From UBA8438 sp963934795 (GTDB taxonomy: Bacteria > Acidobacteriota > Vicinamibacteria > Vicinamibacterales > UBA8438), in assembly GCA_963934795.1 (NCBI GenBank), contig CAWWAF010000006.1:1-64000 (forward strand): 64,000 bases of DNA, written 5' to 3'. Shown here in pieces: positions 34,650 to 42,236 of the stretch. The notes beneath the pieces were generated by a model. That model ran no database searches. It saw only the letters and a program-made list of their open reading frames with translations, and was not told where the DNA came from. Positions within the stretch are counted from its first letter, which is position 1. Each line of letters starts with the position of its first letter. Both the position numbers and the translations under genes were made by a program.

Positions 34650-35795
34650 CTAGCGATACGACTGGACCGGCGGGAGCTGCGAGCCCGACAGGTCGTCGGG
34701 AACGCCCTCCTCGGCGACGACCGTGTGGGTCAGCGTGCCGATGCCTTCGATGCTGGCGCTGATGGTCTCGCCCGCCTGCAGGTAGCCAGAGCCTGTTGCG
34801 CGCTCGACGCGGCCTGCGCCGGTGCCGCCAGACGTCCCGCTCTGCAGCACGTCACCAGGGTATATGGTGATGAGCGACGACGCGTATTCGATCAGCTCCG
34901 GGATGTTGTGAATCATGTCCCCCGCCCTGGCCTCCTGGACGGTCACCCCGTCGATGACCAGGCTCTGGTGCAGGCGCTCCATCGGATCGCCGTAGAACTC
35001 CTTGGGCACGATCCACGGCCCATGGGGCGCGAACGTGTCATGGCCCTTACCGACGAACCAGTCTGAACCGGAGCCGTACCCGCCCGGCGGCCGTCCGCCT
35101 CGGTCGGAGACATCCATGGCGACCATGTAGCCGAACACGTGGTCGTAGGCGCGATTGGCGGAGATGTACTTGCCGGTGCGGCCGAAGACGATCGCCATCT
35201 CGACTTCCCATTCGATCCGATCACGGCCGAAGGGCATCACGATGTCGTCGCCGCTCCCGATGACCGCGCCGCGGGTGGGCTTCAAGAAGAGGTAGGGCAC
35301 GCCGCGGTCCTCTTTCCGCTCCTGGGTCCGCGCTTGGAGGTCCTCTTCCGTGCAGCCCTCACACGCGTGCGTGTAGAAGTTGACCGCCGCATTCATGAGC
35401 TTGCCCGGATACATGATGGGAGGTCGGGCGCGCAATTCTGACACGTCGTAGACGTAGTCGGCCCGACTGCCGCCGGAGAGTGCGTTCTGTGCGATCGCGT
35501 GATTGACGATCTCATACAACCGGTACTTGAGGCCGTACTCATAGCGGCCGATGAGTTCCATCATGTCCTCCGGCATCGGCACCGTGGCGTACTCTGGGCC
35601 CGCTTCGAGCACCATGTTCGCGACTTCGATGTCGATTACCAGGGAGTCCCGGAGGATCAGCACTACATGTGGCACACCGTGGATGTCGAAGGTGCCCACT
35701 TTGAACGGCTCAGCCGGGGTGACGTCCGTCTGGGCCGTGGCCGTGCCGACGCTGGCGAGCGCCACGATCAGGCCTAACATCAATGTTCGTCGCAT
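34650..35795 (-). CDS. Exported fumarylacetoacetate hydrolase (FAH) family protein
   Basis: A 381-aa protein with a signal (LIVALASVGTATAQ) and a C-terminal FAH domain: IMYPGKLMNAAVNFYTHA, WEVEMAIVFGRTGKYIS, GYMVAMDVSDRGGR and GDVLQSGTSGGTGAG. The acidic metal ligands (E..E..D) are recognisable. FAH proteins cleave C-C bonds of beta-diketones or decarboxylate oxaloacetate-like acids; cytoplasmic forms dominate, so export here is unusual. ATG 35795 has GAGGAG five bases upstream. It is followed by a strong terminator and is divergent from the alkaline phosphatase gene. Confidence 0.85.
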   Translation of the reverse strand: MRRTLMLGLIVALASVGTATAQTDVTPAEPFKVGTFDIHGVPHVVLILRDSLVIDIEVANMVLEAGPEYATVPMPEDMMELIGRYEYGLKYRLYEIVNHAIAQNALSGGSRADYVYDVSELRARPPIMYPGKLMNAAVNFYTHACEGCTEEDLQARTQERKEDRGVPYLFLKPTRGAVIGSGDDIVMPFGRDRIEWEVEMAIVFGRTGKYISANRAYDHVFGYMVAMDVSDRGGRPPGGYGSGSDWFVGKGHDTFAPHGPWIVPKEFYGDPMERLHQSLVIDGVTVQEARAGDMIHNIPELIEYASSLITIYPGDVLQSGTSGGTGAGRVERATGSGYLQAGETISASIEGIGTLTHTVVAEEGVPDDLSGSQLPPVQSYR

Positions 35796-35960
35796 AGAAC
35801 TCCTCGTTTTGCAGAAATTTGGTTCACTAAGAGAGGTTCGTTGTACCTCCCTGACCTTCGGGGTGTCAAGGACGGCTGAGGGGTTCGCACGCCTACAGGG
35901 TTGCGCTCGCGATCGGCGGGCTTCCGTTGCCGGTCCCGCGCCGGCCGTCCGGCGAGACCG

Positions 35961-35966
35961 TATACT
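35961..35966 (+). promoter_or_regulatory. -10 element for a leaderless alkaline phosphatase transcript
   Basis: TATACT ends six bases before the ATG at 35973, so transcription should start at or within a base or two of the start codon. No Shine-Dalgarno is present. No good -35 is seen. Confidence 0.5.
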
Positions 35967-35972
35967 GAGCGG

Positions 35973-37229
35973 ATGCGTAGCGCATTGGTCACCGTGCCAT
36001 GGGTGCTGGCCGCCGCCGCCATCGCGTGGGGTGGGGGTACGACCCCCGAAGCTCGCCAGACGACCCCGGCGCGGAACGCTATCGTGTTCATCGGAGACGG
36101 TGTCGACGACCATCAGTTGACCATCGCTCGGAACTACTTGTTTGGCGCGAGCGGCGGGACCGCCATTGCAGCGGGTGTTGTGACCAGCCGCGGCCGTATC
36201 GCGACCCAGGCGGGACACGGGCGTCCGGTGCCGACACTGCTCGAATGGGCCTCAGCGGCCGGCAAGTGGACCGGCATCTTCACGACGTCGAGCATTACCG
36301 ATGCGACGCCAGCCAGCTTTGTGGCCCACATCAATCGGCGGTTCTGTCAGGGACCGCGAGACATGCAACCCACGCCGACTGACTCTCGGTGTCTGGGGGC
36401 CCTGAAAGCGAACGGGGGGCCGGGGTCGATTGCCGCCTCAGGTGTCGATCTGCTGCTTGGAGGCGGGTATCGACACTTCGACCAGCCGGACGAGGCTGGT
36501 GTGTCCGTGCTCCGCCAGGCACAAGACGCTGGGTATCGCGTGGTTCGGGATGCGGCCGGGCTGAGCGCGGCGTCGGCACGGCCGGGCAAATTACTGGGGT
36601 TGTTCGGCGACGACACGTTGCCGGTGGAATGGACCGGTGAGCGCGATGGCCGCGCGAGGTCGGTGGCGTTTGAGGCAGACGGGTCAGTGAGCGACCCCGC
36701 GCCGTTTGGGTGCATCGACAACCCGAGGTTCGGGACCCGACCCACGCTCGAGGCGATGACGGCTTTTGCGCTGGAGCGCCTGGGGGATGCACCTGACGGG
36801 TTCGTGATGATGGTCGAGAGTGCTTCGATCGACAAGCAGGCGCATCAAGGGCGACCATGCGGCCAGATTGGTGAAACCCGCGCGCTCGACGATGCGGTTC
36901 GCGTCGCGGCGGCATTTCAGGTGCGACACGCGGACACGCTGATCGTCGTGGCTTCGGACCACGGGCATGCGGCACAGATTATTCCCTGGCCAAGCTTGTT
37001 CGCGTCTCGTGCGGAGCCTCAGTATCCGCCCGGTAAGGTGGCGCGCGTACGGACCCTCGAGGGAGGGATCATGGCGGTGTCGTACGGGACGAACGTGACC
37101 TATCTGGAAGAGCACACCGGGACTCAAGTGCCGGTGTGCGGCCAAGGCCCCGAGGCGGCGGGGGTGCAGGGCCTCATTCAACAGGCTGATCTGTTCGGCA
37201 TTGTCCAGCGGGCCCTTGGACTGGACTGA
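35973..37229 (+). CDS. Secreted alkaline phosphatase family protein, shortened nucleophile region
   Basis: A 418-aa exported protein of the alkaline phosphatase superfamily. Metal-site residues are retained: D42 (IFIGDG), D110 and T112 (TDATPA), E282, D287 and H291 (VESASIDKQAH), D329 and H330 (SDHGH) and H381. The nucleophile segment, usually D-S-A-A-T-A, reads ASGGTAIAAG: serine 60 is kept, but the preceding aspartate is alanine. About 30-40 residues that normally lie before it are absent. Activity may be altered or lost. The start has no Shine-Dalgarno but sits six bases after a TATACT. The outer-membrane-barrel gene follows after 31 bases. Confidence 0.82.
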   Translation: MRSALVTVPWVLAAAAIAWGGGTTPEARQTTPARNAIVFIGDGVDDHQLTIARNYLFGASGGTAIAAGVVTSRGRIATQAGHGRPVPTLLEWASAAGKWTGIFTTSSITDATPASFVAHINRRFCQGPRDMQPTPTDSRCLGALKANGGPGSIAASGVDLLLGGGYRHFDQPDEAGVSVLRQAQDAGYRVVRDAAGLSAASARPGKLLGLFGDDTLPVEWTGERDGRARSVAFEADGSVSDPAPFGCIDNPRFGTRPTLEAMTAFALERLGDAPDGFVMMVESASIDKQAHQGRPCGQIGETRALDDAVRVAAAFQVRHADTLIVVASDHGHAAQIIPWPSLFASRAEPQYPPGKVARVRTLEGGIMAVSYGTNVTYLEEHTGTQVPVCGQGPEAAGVQGLIQQADLFGIVQRALGLD

Positions 37230-37260
37230 GCGGGCGGTGCGGAAGTGTGACCAGGGATTG

Positions 37261-38547
37261 ATGAGACGCAACAGCGATCTGTTCGCCGGACTGGTGTGGG
37301 TGGTGCTGACGTGCGGAGCGGCGACCGCGTCGTGGGGGGCGCCGGCCGAGCAAGACCGACCAGCGGCCGATGGTCCGACAGGCCTGCGGGTGTTCCTGGA
37401 TTGCGGGCGGCGGGCCTGTGACCGTGACTACCTCCGCCGGGAGATCACCTTCATCGACTACGTGCGCGATCGCCGAGTCGCCGAGGTGCACGTCCTGGTC
37501 ACGACGCAGGGTAGTGGCGGCGGCACGCAGTACACGTTTGATTTTATCGGTCTCGACCGGTTCGATGGAAACGACGTGAGACACGCGTATTCCGAGAGCC
37601 GGACCGACACCTACAACGAGACCCGCGCCGGGATTGCCCAGGTGCTGCGGGTAGGATTTCTGCACTACATCATCGAGACGCCGCTGGCCACGCAGATTGA
37701 AATCGGCACGGCTCGGCAGCAGAGCGGGGCTCGCTCGGTCATGGTGCAGCCTGAGGACGATCCATGGGACTTCTGGGTCTACCGAGTGTCGGGGAATGTG
37801 CGGGCCTCGGGCGAGGACATCCGTACTGACCGAAACTTCAACGGGTCAGTCTCCGCAAACAGGACAACCGCAGACTGGATCATCCGTACCGAATTCGACG
37901 GGTCCTACAACGAGTCTATTACCGAATTGAGTACCGGCGATTTCACCAACATTCGCACTCGGTATAACCTCGACGGGCAGCTGGTAAAGAGTCTCGGAGA
38001 GCATTGGGGTGCATCCATCGCGGGGCGGGTGGGCGCCACCACGTTTCTGAACCAGGACCGGTACATGAGGGTGCAACCGGGGATAGAGTTCAACGTGTTT
38101 CCTTACTCCGAGTCGTCCCGTCGTAGCCTGACTGTCTCGTACGAGGCGGGGATCGAGTCGTTCGACTACGAAGAGGTGACCATCTTCGACAGGCTCGAAG
38201 AGACGGTGCCATCGCAGGAGATCCAGGCGACGCTCGACGTCGAGCAGCCGTGGGGCGATAGCCGCATCCGGGCTCGCTACAACAGCTTGCTGAACGACCT
38301 CGATACCTACAGCGCCTCCGTGTCCGGGAATCTCTCCTTTCGCATCGCCCGCGGGCTGTCGCTGAATGTCAGTGCCAGCACCTCGTTGGTGCGCGATCAG
38401 ATCTATCTAGTCAAGGAGGACCTCTCGGATGAGGAGATATTGCTCCAACGCCGGCAACTCGCGACCGACTCCCGGTATCGCGTGTCGTTCGGATTCAGCT
38501 ACACCTTTGGGTCGATCTTCAACAACGTCGTGAACCCGCGGTTCTGA
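37261..38547 (+). CDS. Probable outer-membrane beta-barrel protein
   Basis: A 428-aa exported protein. After the signal (ending ASWGA), an N-terminal domain of about 100 residues (VFLDCGRRACDRDYLRRE, then VTTQGSGGGTQYTFDFIGLD) precedes about 230 residues of alternating amphipathic beta strands. Examples are GNVRASGEDIRTDRNFNGSV and GHWGASIAGRVGATTFL-like strands, ending in NPRF. The terminal phenylalanine is the usual barrel-insertion signal. Function unknown; related barrels occur with similar two-cysteine N-terminal domains in acidobacteria. ATG 37261 gives a signal peptide. Same strand as the phosphatase, 31 bases on, so possibly co-expressed. Confidence 0.7.
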   Translation: MRRNSDLFAGLVWVVLTCGAATASWGAPAEQDRPAADGPTGLRVFLDCGRRACDRDYLRREITFIDYVRDRRVAEVHVLVTTQGSGGGTQYTFDFIGLDRFDGNDVRHAYSESRTDTYNETRAGIAQVLRVGFLHYIIETPLATQIEIGTARQQSGARSVMVQPEDDPWDFWVYRVSGNVRASGEDIRTDRNFNGSVSANRTTADWIIRTEFDGSYNESITELSTGDFTNIRTRYNLDGQLVKSLGEHWGASIAGRVGATTFLNQDRYMRVQPGIEFNVFPYSESSRRSLTVSYEAGIESFDYEEVTIFDRLEETVPSQEIQATLDVEQPWGDSRIRARYNSLLNDLDTYSASVSGNLSFRIARGLSLNVSASTSLVRDQIYLVKEDLSDEEILLQRRQLATDSRYRVSFGFSYTFGSIFNNVVNPRF

Positions 38548-38565
38548 CACGCCAGCGTTCGCAGC

Positions 38566-38718
38566 ATGAAGCACAACTACGCCCTGCGCGAGAACGACGA
38601 GTGGGTCACGCCGCTTCGCGAAGCCTTGGCGGCGCGCGAACTGCCGTTCGATGAGTGGATTCCCGACACCGGTGTCGTGGATCTCGCAGCGGGGCCGCCG
38701 GAGACGGGTCGGGAGTAG
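38566..38718 (+). pseudogene. N-terminal remnant of an ATP-grasp (RimK/glutathione-synthase-like) gene
   Basis: The 50 codons start MKHNYALRENDEWVTPLREA and continue with LPFDEWIPDTGVVDLAAGPP before a TAG. The pattern resembles, from memory, the N-terminus of ATP-grasp proteins annotated as alpha-L-glutamate ligase or glutathione-synthase-like, which continue for about 250 residues. Here it stops at codon 51 and the PepSY gene starts four bases later. I infer a truncated gene, though a real small protein cannot be excluded. No Shine-Dalgarno is evident. Confidence 0.45.
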
Positions 38719-38722
38719 ACAG

Positions 38723-39625
38723 ATGGCAGGCACAAGCAGTTGGCGACGGCAGCCGCAGGGGATGTGGCTTCGGAAAGCGCTCTTTCAGGTGCATCTCTGG
38801 ACGGGCCTCGGCGTTGGCCTCTACGTGGTGGTCATCAGCCTGACCGGCAGCATTCTGGTCTACCGCAGCGAGCTACGGCAGTACTTCAATCCACAGCCGC
38901 AGACCGTGGCCGTGGAGGGGACCCGCCTGAGCGCTGATGCGCTGGTGGCCGCGACCCGGCAGGTCTTTCCTGATACCGAGATCGAGGTTTGGACCGACCC
39001 CGATGAGCCGGATCTGGCGGTGACGATGTCGGTTGAGGCTGAGGGCAGCGGTCGGGATCTGCTCCTGTTCGACCCCTACAGTGGCGAGTACCTGGGGAAT
39101 TCGCTGCCAGCCGGCTGGCGCCTCACCACCTGGATGCTGGATCTGCACGACAACTTGCTTGGGGGGGACACGGGCCGCGAGATCAATGGTGTCGGCGCCG
39201 CGTTGTTGGGGATCTTGACGCTGACCGGTCTGGTCATCTGGTGGCCCGGGATCGGGGGATGGAAGCGGGCGCTGCTGGTTGACTGGCGCGCAAACTGGCG
39301 GCGCGTGAACTGGAGTGTGCACAGCTCGTTTGGGTTCTGGACCCTGCTCTTCCTCGGCATGTGGGCGTTCACCGGGGTCTATCTGGCATTCCCGGAACCG
39401 TTCATCGCCATCGTCGACTACCTGGAACCGTTCGAGGAGGACAACTTTGATCCCCGCACCGGCGACCAGATTCTGTACTGGTTCTCGCTCATGCACTTTG
39501 GCCGGTTCGGCTGGGCGACGAAAGCGGCCTGGGCAGCGATCGGCTTGGTGCCGCCGGTGATGTTCGTGACCGGGGCCATCATGTGGTGGAACCGCGTGGT
39601 CCGCCCCTGGTTGGCGCGGCGATAG
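38723..39625 (+). CDS. PepSY-associated TM helix protein
   Basis: A 300-aa inner membrane protein of the PepSY_TM family (PiuB-like). Helix 1 is FQVHLWTGLGVGLYVVVISL, with its invariant histidine. A periplasmic PepSY-like region follows (ALVAATRQVFPDTEIEVW, LLLFDPYSGEYLG). Then come LDLHDNLL, a GVGAALLGILTLTGLVIWWPG helix, NWSVHSSFGFWTLLF and the final GLVPPVMFVTGAIMWWNRV helix. The conserved histidines (H in VHLW, LDLHD, SVHSS, LMHFG) match heme- or iron-related reductases in siderophore uptake. No TonB receptor is nearby. The ATG at 38723 follows a GAGTAGACAG leader. Confidence 0.88.
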   Translation: MAGTSSWRRQPQGMWLRKALFQVHLWTGLGVGLYVVVISLTGSILVYRSELRQYFNPQPQTVAVEGTRLSADALVAATRQVFPDTEIEVWTDPDEPDLAVTMSVEAEGSGRDLLLFDPYSGEYLGNSLPAGWRLTTWMLDLHDNLLGGDTGREINGVGAALLGILTLTGLVIWWPGIGGWKRALLVDWRANWRRVNWSVHSSFGFWTLLFLGMWAFTGVYLAFPEPFIAIVDYLEPFEEDNFDPRTGDQILYWFSLMHFGRFGWATKAAWAAIGLVPPVMFVTGAIMWWNRVVRPWLARR

Positions 39626-39674
39626 CCCAGGGAGCGTCGGCTGTCGCCACGGCGGGACCGCGTGTGAACCGTTG

Positions 39675-39680
39675 TAGAAT
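39675..39680 (+). promoter_or_regulatory. -10 candidate for the 39729 gene
   Basis: TAGAAT lies 49 bases upstream of the ATG at 39729, leaving a leader that contains the strong GGAGGAGA Shine-Dalgarno. Confidence 0.35.
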
Positions 39681-39728
39681 CAGCGGATCCGTGAGCGCGC
39701 CGCTACGTCCGGCGTGGAGGAGAAATAG

Positions 39729-40520
39729 ATGAGTCTGATGGGTTTCCGCACCACACGTTGGTCCGAACAACCTCTGTTGCCGGCACGGGCGTGCGCGCCG
39801 TGGCTCGTACGCACGATGGCGACCGCGATCACCGTGGCCGTGATGGTTGCCCCGGCGTTCGCGCAAGCGGGTGCTGACGAGGTGGCGGTGCCTGACCTCG
39901 CTGGTGTGTGGGACGGCGGTTTTCGGGCGAGACCCGTCAATGGGCCGAACATGCCGTGGGTGCCGGGCGAGAATTTTCCGGTCCTGAACGAGCGGGGACT
40001 CGCGTACCAGGCCGCCTTCGATGAAGCGATTGCGCCGAAGTACGACTGTGTGCCTTCGGCGTCACCGGCGATCCAATACGACCCCTACATGATGGAAGTC
40101 ACGCAGTGGCCGGACCGGGTGCTCGTTCGCTACGAGAAAGACGATCAGATCAGGACGTTCTGGCTCGACGGCCGAGAGACGCCAGTCAACGATTTTACGG
40201 TCCAGGGCTTTTCGGCCGGTCGTTACGAGGGTGGCGCCTTGATCGTCGAGACCACCAAGTTCGTGTTTGATATCGCCGGCTTTGACGATTACAACGGCAT
40301 TCCGTCGTCTCAGCAGAAAAAAGTCACCGAGCGGTATTGGCGCGAGGGCGAGGAGTTGCGCATGACGCTGACGGTCGAGGACCCGATGTTCCTGCGCGAG
40401 CCCGTGGCCTACACGACGCGCTGGCTTGCGGGACCGGAGGGCTACAAGCTGCAGGGCTACGACTGCGACCCGTTCGAGGCCGGGCATCCGCGCAAGTTCC
40501 TGGTGCCGAAGTATCGTTAG
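39729..40520 (+). CDS. Secreted protein, diverged 'DLxGVW' family member
   Basis: A 263-aa exported protein with a long n-region before the signal core (TAITVAVMVAPAFAQA). Features: VPDLAGVWDGG, YDCVPSASPAIQYDPYMMEV, DQIRTFWLDGRETP, FSAGRYEGGALIVETTKFV, and ERYWREGEELRMTLTVEDP. It is related in plan to the 32163-33173 and 48081-49055 proteins but shorter. Function unknown. GGAGGAGA lies about 8 bases before the ATG. The DUF6152 gene follows at 49 bases on the same strand, and such pairs recur in acidobacteria, suggesting one unit. Confidence 0.75.
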   Translation: MSLMGFRTTRWSEQPLLPARACAPWLVRTMATAITVAVMVAPAFAQAGADEVAVPDLAGVWDGGFRARPVNGPNMPWVPGENFPVLNERGLAYQAAFDEAIAPKYDCVPSASPAIQYDPYMMEVTQWPDRVLVRYEKDDQIRTFWLDGRETPVNDFTVQGFSAGRYEGGALIVETTKFVFDIAGFDDYNGIPSSQQKKVTERYWREGEELRMTLTVEDPMFLREPVAYTTRWLAGPEGYKLQGYDCDPFEAGHPRKFLVPKYR

Positions 40521-40569
40521 ACGTGTCGGCGCTGGCGTCGTGTGGAGTGGGGAAACCAAGGAGGACGTT

Positions 40570-40947
40570 GTGAAAGCTCTGTTGTGGATCTCTGGGGTGG
40601 TGTTGGTCGGGACGGTAATGGTGACGAGCGTGGGTGCGCATCACGCGAGCGGGCCGTTCTACGATCCGGAGAAGAGCGTCGAAGCGGTCGGCACCGTGAC
40701 GGAGTTTGTCTTCAGGAACCCGCACTCGTTTGTCTATGTCGATGGGGTGAACGCGGATGGCACGACCACCGCGTGGGAGGTCGAAATGGGCGCGTCGGTC
40801 TCGATGAGCCGCCGTGGCTGGACCCCCGAAACGATCAAGGCGGGCGATCAGATTAAGGTCGTCGGGCAGCCGTCGCGGGCTCCCGGCACGTTCGGCATCT
40901 GCTGCGCCGAGTTGACCAAGCCGGACGGCAGCCCGTTGCGCCCATAG
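40570..40947 (+). CDS. Secreted DUF6152 family protein
   Basis: A 125-aa exported protein: signal VVLVGTVMVTSVGA, then HHASGPFYDPEKSVEAVGTV, FVFRNPHSFVYVD, WEVEMGASVSMSRRGWTP and AGDQIKVVGQPSR. This is the DUF6152 pattern (AHHSF-type opening, NPHA strand, G.V.G ending), a small beta-barrel (OB-like) of unknown role. The GTG at 40570 has AAGGAGG about 6 bases upstream. A CC pair (ICCAEL) sits near the C-terminus. Second gene of the unit with 39729-40520. Confidence 0.82.
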   Translation: MKALLWISGVVLVGTVMVTSVGAHHASGPFYDPEKSVEAVGTVTEFVFRNPHSFVYVDGVNADGTTTAWEVEMGASVSMSRRGWTPETIKAGDQIKVVGQPSRAPGTFGICCAELTKPDGSPLRP

Positions 40948-40951
40948 CGGT

Positions 40952-40991
40952 GTGAGATGGAGCCCGGTGCGCCGCCGCCGGGCTGGCTCAC
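40952..40991. other. Bulged stem-loop between convergent genes
   Basis: AGCCCGG (40961-40967) pairs with CCGGGCT (40978-40984), and outer GTGAG with CTCAC (40952-40956, 40987-40991). No T tract. Possible bidirectional terminator of the convergent pair. Confidence 0.35.
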
Positions 40992-41025
40992 GGGGCGGGG
41001 CTTCCGGACGTGCGCAACGCCCGCG

Positions 41026-41637
41026 TCACGGGTCACTCGGATACCAGAAGCGCGAGTGGCAGTTCTCGCACGTCGCGTCGAGTCGATCACCACCCGCCAA
41101 CAACGCCTCCACGTTGCGGGCCCGTACGGCCTCCAGCATCACGACGCCGACGTCATGCAGCTCTCGGGCCGAGCGTTGCCATGCATCGGGGCTCGCGACG
41201 ATACGCGCTGCAATGTCGGCCGGTTCCAGGTCGACGCCAGGCAATTGCGACACTGAATCCGGTGCGGCGACGGGGCGGTGCTCAATCTGAAGAAGATTGC
41301 CGGCCTCGAGGAGCAGAATCGCGTCCCGTTCCAGCGCGAGCCATTCGTCGTCCGTTTCGGGCCGCTGTTCTTCGAGCCCATCCAGGGTGGACGTCACCAC
41401 AACCGCATCCCACATGGCGTCGGCGGCGGGGTCGATCATCACCCGCATCAGGTCTTCAACCGTCGCGGTCGGTTGGAAGTCTGCCGTGGGTGGCGGAGGT
41501 GCGACCGGCCGGCGGTCTTCGCATGCCGCGACCACGAGCGTCGTCGCTATGAGCACGAGCAGTGAGAGACACGGGGCTACTGGCCGCGTTCCCGAACCGA
41601 TTCGGTCGTTTACTCGATGATGACGCTCTGGCAACAT
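41026..41637 (-). CDS. Monoheme lipoprotein (cytochrome c'-like)
   Basis: A 203-aa predicted lipoprotein (signal LVLIATTLVVAAC). The body is helical and acidic, with one c-heme site at the very C-terminus (CENCH, about 190-194, followed by SRFWYPSDP). A single C-terminal CxxCH in a four-helix-like protein is the class II cytochrome c' plan. Cytochrome c' proteins bind NO or carry electrons. The n-region before the signal is unusually long if ATG 41637 is used. It lies downstream of the Rap1a-like gene on the same strand, 33 bases apart. Confidence 0.75.
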   Translation of the reverse strand: MLPERHHRVNDRIGSGTRPVAPCLSLLVLIATTLVVAACEDRRPVAPPPPTADFQPTATVEDLMRVMIDPAADAMWDAVVVTSTLDGLEEQRPETDDEWLALERDAILLLEAGNLLQIEHRPVAAPDSVSQLPGVDLEPADIAARIVASPDAWQRSARELHDVGVVMLEAVRARNVEALLAGGDRLDATCENCHSRFWYPSDP

Positions 41638-41670
41638 GGCTCGTCTCGGCGCCTGCGGCCAGCAGACGAA

Positions 41671-42102
41671 TCAGGGGCAGCGGTAGGTGTTCTCCAGCGC
41701 GCGGAGGACCAGATCCGAGTCCTCGTCCGGAAGGGCGATGGGATTGTTTTCCAGATACTGGACCACCACCCACACCGCCTGCGCTGTCGTCGCTTGAGGT
41801 GGGAGGCAGACACGGTCTGGCATGAAGGTCTCGGCCATATCGACGACGCCGTGCACCAGGCCGGCGCAGTAGCCCATCCCGAATGGATTCCGCTCCAACG
41901 TCTCGTCCCGGCCGGCGCCCGTGCGGCCGAGATACTCGAAGTACAGTCGACACGTCTGCACCAGTTGGATACCGGAGCCGGCGGTGGTCTGGCTGGCCTG
42001 CCCGGTGTCGCCCGGGTGCGCCGAGGCGACCAGCAGGATGACGAACAGAAGGCCCACGCGTTTCATGGTCTGTACCGGAACGAACACCCGATTGGTGGGC
42101 AT
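41671..42102 (-). CDS. Secreted Rap1a/Tai-domain protein
   Basis: A 143-aa exported protein. Signal core VGLLFVILLVASA, then the Rap1a domain: SGIQLVQTCRLYFEYL, FGMGYCAGLVHGVVDMA, VCLPPQATTAQAVWVVVQYL and ALENTYRCP. The four cysteines give the two conserved disulfides of this fold. Rap1a/Tai members were described as T6SS immunity proteins, but many lie outside such loci, as here. Start ATG 42102 sits about nine bases after a TATACT (near-leaderless); ATG 42066 is the alternative. Same strand as the monoheme lipoprotein. Confidence 0.78.
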   Translation of the reverse strand: MPTNRVFVPVQTMKRVGLLFVILLVASAHPGDTGQASQTTAGSGIQLVQTCRLYFEYLGRTGAGRDETLERNPFGMGYCAGLVHGVVDMAETFMPDRVCLPPQATTAQAVWVVVQYLENNPIALPDEDSDLVLRALENTYRCP

Positions 42103-42111
42103 CGCGAGGCC

Positions 42112-42117
42112 AGTATA
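42112..42117 (-). promoter_or_regulatory. TATACT -10 for the Rap1a-domain gene
   Basis: Minus-strand TATACT (42117 to 42112). A start site about 7 bases on lies only a few bases before ATG 42102, giving a near-leaderless transcript. Confidence 0.45.
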
Positions 42118-42224
42118 GCTGGGTCGGGGTTCCTGCGGCGTGTGTGACCCGCGCGCCGGGGACGATCTGGCCATAGCGGGTCTCGCGTCACCCGCGTTTC
42201 GGGCCTGGCTCCGCGCGGATTCCA

Positions 42225-42230
42225 TATAAT
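42225..42230 (+). promoter_or_regulatory. TATAAT -10 for a leaderless GTG start
   Basis: A consensus TATAAT ends six bases before the GTG at 42237, the same spacing as at 35961. No Shine-Dalgarno is present and the -35 region is poor. Confidence 0.5.
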
Positions 42231-42236
42231 CGCGCA

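Noticed and set aside
41671..42102. T6SS immunity function for the Rap1a-domain protein
   Set aside because: No effector, Hcp, VgrG or other T6SS gene in the window; the domain occurs widely elsewhere.
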